The notes beneath the pieces are model-generated. The model did not search any database and was not told where the DNA came from. It saw nothing but the letters and a program-made list of their open reading frames with translations. Position numbers and translations under genes: made by a program. This document shows, one piece after another, positions 1 through 8,200 of a DNA stretch of 64,000 nucleotides (positions are counted from its first letter, which is position 1; each line of letters opens with the position of its first letter). Source of the stretch: an uncultured Litorivicinus sp. (GTDB lineage Bacteria > Pseudomonadota > Gammaproteobacteria > Pseudomonadales > Litorivicinaceae); contig CACECO010000004.1 of the NCBI GenBank assembly GCA_902558075.1, forward strand, positions 32,824 to 96,823, written 5' to 3'.

Positions 1-1
1 C

Positions 2-748
2 GGCGTTTCTGCTGCTCTCGCCAATATTTTGGCGAGACCTGCTGGGAAGTCGCAGATCCAAAGTTTGTTTTCGCCACGAGCCATGGAGTCTTTTCTTTCC
101 GGTCAAGGGCTTGATCGCGAGGCTCGGGTGCTGCAAAACAATCGTCTTGACTCAAATACACTGAACGCACAAGCGATTGCTCGGGCTGTACAATTTGGTG
201 GATTGAACACTGAAAGAGCCGTACTCGATGGAGTCTCTTTGTCAGCTCAGACGTTGAAACCTTGGTTGCGGCAGATTTTGCGGCTCTTGCCTGCGCAGTC
301 AGAAATCGCATCGAGATTCTCTGACCTGGTTGGGGACGTGGAGCGTTTCCAACTCGATGCGATGCCAAACACTGGTAATCGAGATCACATCGGGATGTCG
401 GCGCTTTTGTTATTCAGGGATCAACTACCCGTGGAACTTATCTTTGAGCGTTTTCCCTCGGCGGACGATGATGGTGCTACGGTATGGGTGATTAATGTGC
501 ATACGTCGCTCGAGCATTTGGGTGAAATTTGGATGAAGTCGACGTTTTCAAGAAAAGATGTCGATTTGGTCATGTGGGCTGTTGAGCCGAAAACAGCAAG
601 TCTTGCAAAGGAAGCATCGATCGATTTGAAAGAAGCCTTTTCTGAGATTGGTCTGACTGTCCGGACCATTCAGATATTGAATTCTGAGCGAACGAACTTC
701 CCTGATCGCGGTAAACCAATGCATTCGAATTTGGATTTGCAGGCATGA
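2..748 (+). CDS. fliK: Flagellar hook-length control protein FliK-like, C-terminal part (5' end outside window)
   Basis: The reading frame is open to the left edge, so the gene starts outside the window; a TTG at 29 is only an internal candidate. The last 110 residues resemble the FliK C-terminal hook domain: a beta-rich segment containing 'LEHLGEIWMKSTFS' followed by a helix and 'IGLTVRTIQI', matching the LGxIxV...L...GL pattern of that family. FliK is a secreted ruler that makes the export gate switch from hook to filament substrates. The next gene, an FlhB-tail paralogue overlapping by 4 bases, is the usual partner in Gammaproteobacteria, which supports the call. The variable N-terminal ruler cannot be assessed. 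Confidence 0.72.
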   Translation, partial: GVSAALANILARPAGKSQIQSLFSPRAMESFLSGQGLDREARVLQNNRLDSNTLNAQAIARAVQFGGLNTERAVLDGVSLSAQTLKPWLRQILRLLPAQSEIASRFSDLVGDVERFQLDAMPNTGNRDHIGMSALLLFRDQLPVELIFERFPSADDDGATVWVINVHTSLEHLGEIWMKSTFSRKDVDLVMWAVEPKTASLAKEASIDLKEAFSEIGLTVRTIQILNSERTNFPDRGKPMHSNLDLQA

Positions 749-1014
749 AGTTGCAAAAGAAAAAAGCCGTTGCGCTTGAATATGGTGCGCAAGAGTCGCC
801 TACGGTGATTGCTAAAGGGCAGGATGAACTGGCTTTAGAGATCATCGAAGAGGCAAAAAAATATGGGATTTTTATTGCTGAGGATCCGCAGCTCGTCGCT
901 GCTTTGTCGCAGGTTGGCTTATCCGAGGAAATTCCAGAAGAGTTGTATCATGCGGTTGCTGTGATGCTTGCCTGGGCCTACTGGCTCAAGGGTCTCTCGC
1001 CAACAGAGCAATGA
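745..1014 (+). CDS. FlhB C-terminal-domain-like protein (export apparatus switch family)
   Basis: This is an 89-residue protein related to the cytoplasmic tail of FlhB (EscU/YscU family, without the membrane part). Visible family features are 'AVALEYGAQESPTVIAKG', an acidic helix, then 'YGIFIAEDPQLVAALSQ' and 'EEIPEELYHAVAVMLAWAY', which follow the order of the FlhB tail after its autocleavage site. The NPTH cleavage motif itself is replaced by an 'ESPTVIA' context, as is usual for these stand-alone paralogues. The start overlaps the end of the fliK-like gene by 4 bases (ATGA), implying translational coupling. A role in substrate specificity of flagellar export is inferred. Confidence 0.8.
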   Translation: MKLQKKKAVALEYGAQESPTVIAKGQDELALEIIEEAKKYGIFIAEDPQLVAALSQVGLSEEIPEELYHAVAVMLAWAYWLKGLSPTEQ

Positions 1015-1024
1015 AGGCGTTGAT

Positions 1025-1594
1025 CTATTTTTGATCTCTTGCCGGATGGTATTGCGGTTTAACCGAAATCAAAGGCCGTGCGTGCGGTGGAAGCTGCTGT
1101 GTTTGCAATAGTATGTCAACAAATCGCTCGATAGCCTTTGGGTACCAGCGACAGACGACAAGACCAGTGAGTCCGAGTGATAGAAAAATTAATAACGTCG
1201 CTTTCATGCGAATTGACACTGGTTGGCTCTGATCGAGCGTTATGAGCCCAGATGAAATCCAAGTATCAGGGCCAATTGCCTCTGCACTGATGCGTGACCA
1301 AACTCCAAATTCGCAGACGACTGTAATTGGATCGTTTTTATTTTTTTGATTTAAGACATTTGAAAAAACTGTCGGTAGATCTCTAATGTTGACTCGATTC
1401 GCGTTGACGATGGCAAAACGATGCACGGGCTCACCGTTATCGCAGGAGATATTTGGCCGAGGCTGCCATTGAGTCATCGAAGTCTGACTGATATTCACGA
1501 AGGCAATTAAAAGAAATAGGCCAGCAATGACCATGGTAACCCGGAGCAACCCAGGGTCTGTTTGTTGAAGAGTGAGTTCGGATTTACGCATCAC
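1025..1594 (-). CDS. Membrane protein with bacterial SH3-like domain, in the flgMN operon
   Basis: The product is 189 residues with two hydrophobic segments (about residues 18-37 and 130-147). Between them lies a periplasmic stretch with 'VNANRVNIRDLPTVFSNVL' and 'VVCEFGVWSRI', the pattern of bacterial SH3 (SH3b) domains, plus two cysteines that could pair. It is the last gene of a minus-strand flgM-flgN operon and overlaps the flgN stop. The first codon is GTG at 1594; an ATG follows directly at 1591. SH3b domains often bind cell-wall peptides, so a role at the flagellum-envelope interface is possible but only inferred. No specific family was recognised. Confidence 0.7.
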   Translation of the reverse strand: MMRKSELTLQQTDPGLLRVTMVIAGLFLLIAFVNISQTSMTQWQPRPNISCDNGEPVHRFAIVNANRVNIRDLPTVFSNVLNQKNKNDPITVVCEFGVWSRISAEAIGPDTWISSGLITLDQSQPVSIRMKATLLIFLSLGLTGLVVCRWYPKAIERFVDILLQTQQLPPHARPLISVKPQYHPARDQK

Positions 1595-2000
1595 CAGATA
1601 AAATTGAACGCCGAGTCGCCCGTGTCTTACCCAGTTTCGTATAAAGCTCTAAAGTTGCTGACGGGTCTTGGTCTTGTAGAGCAGATAGTGCACCACGAAT
1701 GCTGTCCAACTGCTTTGAAATGAGTAGTTCATTTCGTTGATGTGATCGCTTGCACCGTTCAAGCAGACTCGTTATTTCGTTCCAGATTGGATTATTTAAA
1801 AGCTGTTGTGTTGCAGCCTGATCAAGGTTCACTCCGATGAAATCTAAACTGGCTAACACTTCTAAAATTTTCAGCTTTTCAGCTTGAAGCGTCTCGAAAA
1901 ACTCTAAATTTTGATTTTTTAGTGCTTCGAATTCTTCTGTGAGGAGAGAATCCAAGCGTTTCACAGAATTTAGAGTTTCTAATAGTTGTTTTGACTGCAT
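1584..2000 (-). CDS. flgN: FlgN-like export chaperone for hook-filament junction proteins
   Basis: This is a 138-residue, almost wholly helical protein with long amphipathic and coiled-coil stretches, for example 'LLTEEFEALKNQNLEFFETL', and a mid-protein 'RCKRSHQRNELLI' segment. Size, helical character and position just downstream of flgM match FlgN, the cytoplasmic chaperone of FlgK and FlgL. The client proteins in this genome (13.3-18.3 kb) are much larger than usual, but the chaperone has normal length. Transcription is presumably from the sigma-28-like promoter upstream of flgM. Confidence 0.8.
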   Translation of the reverse strand: MQSKQLLETLNSVKRLDSLLTEEFEALKNQNLEFFETLQAEKLKILEVLASLDFIGVNLDQAATQQLLNNPIWNEITSLLERCKRSHQRNELLISKQLDSIRGALSALQDQDPSATLELYTKLGKTRATRRSILSGDA

Positions 2001-2009
2001 TCCCGAAGG

Positions 2010-2306
2010 CTACAGTAACTTCTCAATCTCCGTAAAGCCCTCTGCAATCCTCTTTGGATCCAATGGATAATTTCCATCTGCAAGCGCTTGTTTGATCTGA
2101 GCAACCTTCGCATCGTCAAAACCGGCGCGACTCAACTCGATGGCCGTTTCGTCGCTAAGTTGCACTTCATCTGACATCTGACGAGTAGCTGGAGCATCCT
2201 GAGACTCTACATCCGCACTCCTCAACTCTTCGTCTTTCTTTTGTTCGGGCTTTATTGCAGACAGTGCTTTCGCACTGACGCCTGAAATTGGATCTGTCAT
2301 TTCCAT
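2010..2306 (-). CDS. flgM: Anti-sigma-28 factor FlgM
   Basis: This is a 98-residue protein with the FlgM layout: a disordered, charged N-terminal half starting 'MEMTDPISGV' and a helical C-terminal half ending in 'YPLDPKRIAEGFTEIE', the conserved sigma-28-binding end. FlgM holds FliA inactive in the cytoplasm until it is exported through the finished hook. A GGAG-type ribosome site (GAGGAG on the minus strand) lies upstream of the ATG. A close match to a sigma-28 promoter lies 33-60 bases upstream, giving the usual FliA-FlgM feedback. Confidence 0.92.
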   Translation of the reverse strand: MEMTDPISGVSAKALSAIKPEQKKDEELRSADVESQDAPATRQMSDEVQLSDETAIELSRAGFDDAKVAQIKQALADGNYPLDPKRIAEGFTEIEKLL

Positions 2307-2339
2307 CTCCTCACAGTCTGGAACAACCTTGCAATCTAA

Positions 2340-2366
2340 GGATCGACAATATTTATTAAAACTTTA
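2340..2366 (-). promoter_or_regulatory. Sigma-28 (FliA)-type promoter for flgM
   Basis: On the minus strand the sequence reads TAAAGTTT, 11 bases, then GTCGATCC. This compares with the sigma-28 consensus TAAAGTTT-N11-GCCGATAA: the -35 half is exact, the spacing is exact, and the -10 half keeps five of eight bases. It lies just upstream of flgM, where class III control is expected. Confidence 0.75.
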
Positions 2367-2382
2367 GCAATTTTTTAAAAAT

Positions 2383-2418
2383 TTTAGCAATTTTTTGAAA
2401 AAAAGTCCCGAGTGGGGC
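2383..2418 (-). terminator. Possible weak terminator after flgA
   Basis: Immediately downstream of the flgA stop on the minus strand, a short CCC/GGG stem with a four- to five-base loop is followed by seven T residues. The stem is short. The AT-rich stretch beyond contains a direct repeat of TTGCTAAA-type sequence. Confidence 0.4.
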
Positions 2419-2419
2419 G

Positions 2420-3469
2420 CTAGAGGCCGCGCGCCTCATGTCGACCACTGACGATTCCCCTGATTTCCTTACCGGAATCAGGATTTTTAAGCAGAACTTG
2501 CTCGCCAATTTTACCATTTTCCATTGCGATGGTTTCGACGGTAATCTCAAGTGCACCACGCTTTATGACTAAGCGTACAGTCTCATTTTTACGAACAAGA
2601 TCTGCGGCAACGAAGTCACTCGCACTCAGTCGTTGCCCAGCGCGAATTGTACGTGTCGCCTCGAGTCCAATGATTTCTTCGACCTTCGTTAAGGCTTGAG
2701 GCCCATAGCTTGTGATAGCCTCGAGCTTTGATTCCACCAGGTTTTCAGTGATGACTTGCCCATTAATGATCGTGGTTTTTGCGATCAATATCCGTTCTGC
2801 GATTTCGATATCGCCCGCTTGGATTGAGTGACCGGGGGTTAGCTGTGTTCTGGCGATAACGGTTTGCTCGGGCCATAGTGTGACGGGTTTACTCGAAGCG
2901 TCCTGCTTTTGCCTTTCGATAGAAAGATCTTCAAGTCGGATCACTTCTCCGGCCTCGTAGGGTCGATTTGGGATGTAGATAGCGATTTCTTCGCCCAAAA
3001 GATCAGGAGTAACGACATCACCTTCTGATACGTTTTCGCGAACGACTCGCCCAAGAATCTTTTCTTGATCGAGGGGGTCTGACGGACGCTCGTTGTCTAT
3101 TGACTGATATATGATGTGATCCTGATGAACTTGCGTCCCTTGAACCAAATCTTGGGTAAATATCCAAGCAAACTTTTGCCGTTTAATCTTTACCCGTAAA
3201 TATCTTTTCCAAGATGGATTCTCGCAGACGACTTCGATGGTTTTCTGATTGTTGGTAAAGGGGAACCTGATGGCGAGGTTGGATTGACAGTTTGCGATGG
3301 GGATCCGTCGATCCGGCGGAGTGACTTCGATTAGATCCCGATGGAGCGACTGATCGTTCGCGATCCAATCGGTGGTAACCACCACAAGTGCCTCGCGGCC
3401 ACCCGGAAATTCCCCGGCTTGAACCGTGGGAAGTGAAAGAAGTCCAAAGAGCAGGAACAGTGCACGCAT
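2420..3469 (-). CDS. flgA: Flagellar P-ring assembly chaperone FlgA
   Basis: FlgA is a periplasmic chaperone for FlgI polymerisation. The chosen start (ATG at 3469) gives a clean signal peptide, 'MRALFLLFGLLSLPTVQA'; a longer reading from 3520 would place unlikely residues before it. The mature protein of about 330 residues contains SAF/ChapFlgA-type beta-clip segments: 'VTPDLLGEEI', 'IRAGQRLSASDF' and the terminal 'IVSGRHEARGL' region after 'VLLKNPDSGKEIRG'. At about 350 residues it is longer than the 220-residue enteric protein because it carries more than one SAF-like repeat ('LTPGHSIQAGDIEIA', 'RTIRAGQRLSASD'). It is divergent from flgB. Confidence 0.88.
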   Translation of the reverse strand: MRALFLLFGLLSLPTVQAGEFPGGREALVVVTTDWIANDQSLHRDLIEVTPPDRRIPIANCQSNLAIRFPFTNNQKTIEVVCENPSWKRYLRVKIKRQKFAWIFTQDLVQGTQVHQDHIIYQSIDNERPSDPLDQEKILGRVVRENVSEGDVVTPDLLGEEIAIYIPNRPYEAGEVIRLEDLSIERQKQDASSKPVTLWPEQTVIARTQLTPGHSIQAGDIEIAERILIAKTTIINGQVITENLVESKLEAITSYGPQALTKVEEIIGLEATRTIRAGQRLSASDFVAADLVRKNETVRLVIKRGALEITVETIAMENGKIGEQVLLKNPDSGKEIRGIVSGRHEARGL

Positions 3470-3590
3470 GGGTGCAGTATGCGACTCCGGCCAAAGAATG
3501 CAAACGATGCCGGCATACATTTGCCGTTTTGCCGTCCGGGCTCATGATCGGAATAGCTGACATAGAGCGTCTGGACCAAAAAACGCTGCT

Positions 3591-3606
3591 TGGCATACGG
3601 ATTGCT
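3591..3606 (+). promoter_or_regulatory. Sigma-54 (RpoN)-type promoter for the flgB operon
   Basis: The sequence TGGCATACGGATTGCT matches the -24/-12 pattern TGGCAY-N5-TTGCW, with exactly ten bases between the GG and GC dinucleotides. It lies 67 bases before the flgB start. RpoN/FlrC or FleQ control of flgB operons is known in Vibrio and Pseudomonas. Confidence 0.8.
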
Positions 3607-3672
3607 ACTACGAGAATTAAGAGATTGTGTTGGGGTAATCGACAGGATTTCAAATAACTTTAGAGGTCAGAT

Positions 3673-4056
3673 ATGAAATTGCTTGAAAACCCATTTGGCA
3701 TCCATGAAAAAGCGCTGTCTGTCAGGAACAAGCGCATGGAGTTGATTTCTGCAAATATCGCAAACGCAGACACGCCACACTTTCGGGCGAAAGATCTTGA
3801 TTTTAAGAAAGTACTCGCGAATGCGAATCCGAGTCCGATGGCTGCAACAAACGTTAGACACTTTGATACCGGAGAGGTTGAAGACCCCCACGGTATCGTC
3901 TTCCGGAATCCTTACAACACCGCGGTCGATGGTAACACTGTCGAAATCAACGTCGAGCAAGGTAAGTATGGTGAGGCAGCAATACAGTATCAAGCAACAC
4001 TTCAATTTCTAGAGAATCGAATTTCTGGAATACGCAAATCGTTACGTGGTGAATAA
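3673..4056 (+). CDS. flgB: Flagellar proximal rod protein FlgB
   Basis: FlgB joins the rod to the MS ring. The 127-residue product shows the rod signature near the start ('RMELISANIANADTPHFRAKD') and the C-terminal helical motif 'YGEAAIQYQATLQFLENRIS'. Length is normal for the family, in contrast to the oversized hook and filament proteins downstream. It is the first gene of the plus-strand operon, behind the sigma-54-type promoter, with an AGAGG ribosome site a few bases before the ATG. Confidence 0.95.
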   Translation: MKLLENPFGIHEKALSVRNKRMELISANIANADTPHFRAKDLDFKKVLANANPSPMAATNVRHFDTGEVEDPHGIVFRNPYNTAVDGNTVEINVEQGKYGEAAIQYQATLQFLENRISGIRKSLRGE

Positions 4057-4068
4057 GGGGCCATAACA

Positions 4069-4491
4069 ATGCTGAAAAATATATTTGCAATCGCCGGTAC
4101 AGCCCTCTCGGCACAGACCATCCGGATGAATACGACAGCATCTAACCTGGCGAATGCTGGATCCGTCTCTCCGACCGAAGCCGAAGCATTTCGAGCTAAG
4201 CGTCCAGTCTTCAGGGCCTTGGTTGATCAAGCGGACCTGAACGCCGGGTTCAATACGCTGGGGGGCGTCAAAGTCAAAGAGGTTGTGGACAGTACCGAAC
4301 CCGTTCGTAAGGTCCATGATCCAGGTAACCCCGAGGCAAATGATGAAGGATTTATCTTTTTATCGAATGTGAACGAGGTAACGGAAATGGTCGAAATGGT
4401 TGCCGCGTCACGCTCATTCCAAAACAACGTCGAAGTGGTGACGACTGCACGTCAATTGATGATGCGAACGCTGGATATTACTAAGGCTTAA
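4069..4491 (+). CDS. flgC: Flagellar rod protein FlgC
   Basis: This 140-residue rod subunit has the N-terminal motif 'IRMNTTASNLANAGSVSP' and the C-terminal axial helix ending 'VEVVTTARQLMMRTLDIT', both typical of FlgC. It lies 12 bases after flgB and is followed by flgD, the conserved rod operon order. Length is normal. Confidence 0.95.
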   Translation: MLKNIFAIAGTALSAQTIRMNTTASNLANAGSVSPTEAEAFRAKRPVFRALVDQADLNAGFNTLGGVKVKEVVDSTEPVRKVHDPGNPEANDEGFIFLSNVNEVTEMVEMVAASRSFQNNVEVVTTARQLMMRTLDITKA

Positions 4492-4494
4492 ATC

Positions 4495-5223
4495 ATGAAC
4501 ACGGAAATTTCACTCGCATCGACAGGGACTTTGACCAAAGCGGAATATGACGAGGCGCAGCTTCTGAAATCGGCGGAAGACGAACTGGATCGGAGCGCTT
4601 TCTTGAAGCTCCTGACCACGCAGTTACAAAATCAAAATCCATTGGATCCGATGAAAAATGAGGCATTTGTGGCTCAACTGGCCCAGTTTTCGCAACTCGA
4701 AGGGATCACCAATATGTCCACGTCACTGACTGACGTGGCGGATGTCATTCGATCGGATCGGATCATGAGTGGTGCTAACTTGGTCGGCAAATCGGTTTTT
4801 GGACAGACTGGGCGGATCAGTACTGACGGGGAAACGCCAGAAAAAATTGAAGTTTCATTGCCCTACGGTGCAGAGCAGGTTGATATCGGTATTTACGATC
4901 TCGAATCGGGTGCCCTGGTACGATCTATCGTTGCTGGCCCACAATCATCAGGCATTGCGGAGTTTGCCTGGGACGGGCGTTATGCGGATGGACAACCAGC
5001 GGCCCCGGGCGTCTATTTCATTCGGGCTTTAGCAACCATTGATGGCGCTGCCACCGATGTCACTCCTGGAACGTACTCGCAAGTAGAGACGGTCTCCTGG
5101 GATGCCCGAACAGCAAATCTTAATTTGAATTTAGTGGGTGGAGTTGTTCTTCCCATGGATCGAGTTACTCGAATTGGCGAGGGTGGTACTTCACTTGCCG
5201 GTAATGAATCAACGGGAGAATAA
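4495..5223 (+). CDS. flgD: Hook-capping protein FlgD
   Basis: FlgD caps the growing hook and is released on its completion. The 242 residues include the conserved N-terminal segment 'AFLKLLTTQLQNQNPLDPM' followed by 'AQLAQFSQLEGI'. The rest is the beta-sandwich FlgD Ig-like/Tudor region with 'EFAWDGRYADGQPAAPG', where the family has W-DG---G. Length is normal even though the hook protein it caps is three times the usual size. It is three bases after flgC. Confidence 0.94.
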   Translation: MNTEISLASTGTLTKAEYDEAQLLKSAEDELDRSAFLKLLTTQLQNQNPLDPMKNEAFVAQLAQFSQLEGITNMSTSLTDVADVIRSDRIMSGANLVGKSVFGQTGRISTDGETPEKIEVSLPYGAEQVDIGIYDLESGALVRSIVAGPQSSGIAEFAWDGRYADGQPAAPGVYFIRALATIDGAATDVTPGTYSQVETVSWDARTANLNLNLVGGVVLPMDRVTRIGEGGTSLAGNESTGE

Positions 5224-5226
5224 GCG

Positions 5227-8200
5227 ATGTCATTCTTTACCTCATTGACGGGTCTAAACGCTGCAACGACACAGCTATCTGTGACCTCAAACAACATTGC
5301 GAACGCAGGGACGACAGGTTTTAAACGCTCACGATCTGACTTCGGTGATATTTTTGCGACCTCTCCACTTCAAAAAGCATCGACCGTCGTCGGTCAGGGG
5401 ACCGCCTTGAAGCAGGTCACTCAAGAATTTTCTCAGGGCAACATCGAGCTCTCTGGGAACTCCCTGGACCTTGCGGTTACCGGTGAAGGATTTTTTCCTC
5501 TGCGCTCGGCCGATGGACAGGATCTGTTCACTCGAAACGGTTCTTTTCTTTTGGATGAACAGAACACGGTAGTAAACTCAGCCGGACAATTTTTGCGAGT
5601 CGCCTCCGTTGACTCCCTCGGTAAAGCTGATTTCCAAGCGGAGCTGGTTCCTTTAACAATTGCTCCAAATACGGTGGGACAAGCGATAGCTACCTCTCGA
5701 ATTGATCTAGCGATTAACTTCCCAGCTGAATCATTGCCTCAAACGACGGTGAATGAGTCGAATATCGAAACCATCAAACCATTTGATCAAAACGATCCAA
5801 CGACGTACGCAAAGTCAGCCGCGGTCACCATCTTTGATGAAAATGGTAACGACTTCCTGCTTACCTTTTTCTACCGTCGGGTCGGGGTTGCGTCGGCTGA
5901 TGATCCGTTCAACAAATGGCAAACCCATATCGTGCTTGATGGTCAGGAGATCACCCCGGCTCTCGGTCAAGCCACCGCAACTGACCAAACACCACTGTAT
6001 GTTGATAAATACGGCAATATCCTGCCCGAGGATGAGTTGCCGACAGCGGTTAGAAACAATGCGGTCTTCAGAAAATACATCTTGGATGATCTTGCCGATC
6101 CAAATTTGTCCGCGCCGGCAAAGGCGTCTGGCACATTGGTTGGATTACCCTATCTCACTGAGGAGGCAGGGGTAAACTTTGCGCCATCGGTTGCCTCAAC
6201 CTCAATTTCAGTCGTTGAGGACGAGTTGGCAGAGATTGGTGATACGTCGCATACCATTGGTACGACAGCGATTGCAGCGAATACGATTACGGTCGCTGCT
6301 GGTCACGGTCTGAGCACCGGTGATCGGGTACTGTACGATGCGCAATCAGGAACAACGGCTACCGGACTGATTGATCAAGCTGAATATTATGTTGTTAGAG
6401 AGAGTGCTTCGACCTTCAAGCTTGCGACAACTTACGCAAATGCTGTCGCAGACACCCCTGTCACTGTGAATTTTTCTGGCGGGAACAACAACCAAACAAT
6501 TACCCATCGCGAAGTCGTTTCTCTCACGATGAAAGATTCTAATAACGCGGAACTGGCTACTCTTTCCACAGTCACTGCAGCGTCAGCCTCGGTTGATTTG
6601 ATCAAAAACGGTGATGTTGAAGCCAATGATCGTGTTTCGCTAAAACTGACTGATGCTGACGGGACGGCTGTTAACATATCGACCAGCGCACTGTCCGCTG
6701 ACGCGTCGGTTGCTGATGTCGTTGATGCTTTAAATCGAGCATCGGCTGCGACCGCGGTTAATTTTGCGAGTATTGCTTCCAACACGATCACAGCGACAGG
6801 ACACGGGTATGAGACCGGCGATCGGGTTAAGTTTAACTTGCACGGCGGCACAGCCATCTCTGGCCTAACCGACGGACTTGAGTATCATGTCGTCAAACTG
6901 TCAGCCAATACTTTCCAGCTGGCGACGACCTATGCGAACGCAACTGCGTCGACAGCGGTTACCGTCGGCTCAATTACCAATACGGCGGCAAATACAACGG
7001 CAACGTTCGATTCAGCCGAGGGGACTGGTCAATATGTTTTCTCGACCGATACAAATGCCGATGGTGATGTCGTTGTTGCCTCTCGAATCATTATCACTCG
7101 TGCTGATGGAAAGAATTTCAGAATCGCATCCGATATCACCAGGCACTCATTGTCTGGCGAGTCTGCCATCCATGAGAACGTCAGCTTAGAGAGTCCCGAG
7201 ATTAGCTCGACTTCGACGGCATTGACTCAGGATGGGGTGCGGCTGGATACCAGTACGACGATCGAAGAGCTTGTCTCGGCGTTGCATCGGAGTGCCTCCC
7301 AAACCGATTTTAAGATTGAGCTCTCGACAACCGCCAATAACACGATTGATATAACAAAAGCGGACGGCACCAATTTTTCGGTGACCGCTGATCGGCTGCC
7401 GAATGGTACGACCGGTCTTCTGACCGCGTTGCAGAGTGAAACGCTCTCTGCACTCGCACAAGGTGGTGTGAGCGACACAACCTCGAACGGGACGACTGCC
7501 CCTGACCTGTCGGCGGCCTTTGATTTAACAATCGATGAAGACCCTCTCGATCCGAATGCGACCAATTCGCTGACAGTTGATCTGTCTGCTTTAAACGCAC
7601 CGGCAAATGCCGCCCTATCCGGCGATGAGGTTGCCGAGCAGATGACAAAGGAAATCAATCGTCAATTTGGTGATCAACGGTATTTCAATTTAAGCTCGGC
7701 AGCGAATCGCCAGTTTCGGATGACCTTTGATGCTAACCCGAATGATTTGACCGCCGCCCAGGTGGTCGATATCTACATTCCCGCGTCGGCTGTTTACACT
7801 GAAAAATCACTGGCGGAAGAGATTCAGTCTCAACTCAGGGCTGCAACAGGAACACAAGTAGCGGTAAACTACAGTGGTTCATCCAAGGGTTTCGTATTCT
7901 CCCCAGAGGATGACACGAGCCAGTTAACCATTTCAAACGTCCCTGCGTCTGCATCGCTGACAGGTTCAGCCGTGCCGAATACACTTTTTGGCCTGAATAC
8001 CCTGTCATCAAACTTTACGCTGGACTCTCGCGGTCGTTATGCCGCAGAGGTCATACCGAATGGGAGCCAGATCTTGGCCGATACAGACCAACAACGGTAT
8101 GGCATCAAGGTTGAGTTTGTACCTGATGACGAATCGGGGGGTCAGTTCACTATTTCGAGTGGTAAAACGGGAGATGGCTCAGCGATACGGATTGAGAACA

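Noticed and set aside
6432..6857. Long minus-strand open frames opposite flgE, flgK, fliC and fliD (for example 6432-6857, 22937-23563)
   Set aside because: They mirror Thr/Ala/Val-rich repeats on the coding strand, have no ribosome sites and no domain content, and are shadows of the giant genes.
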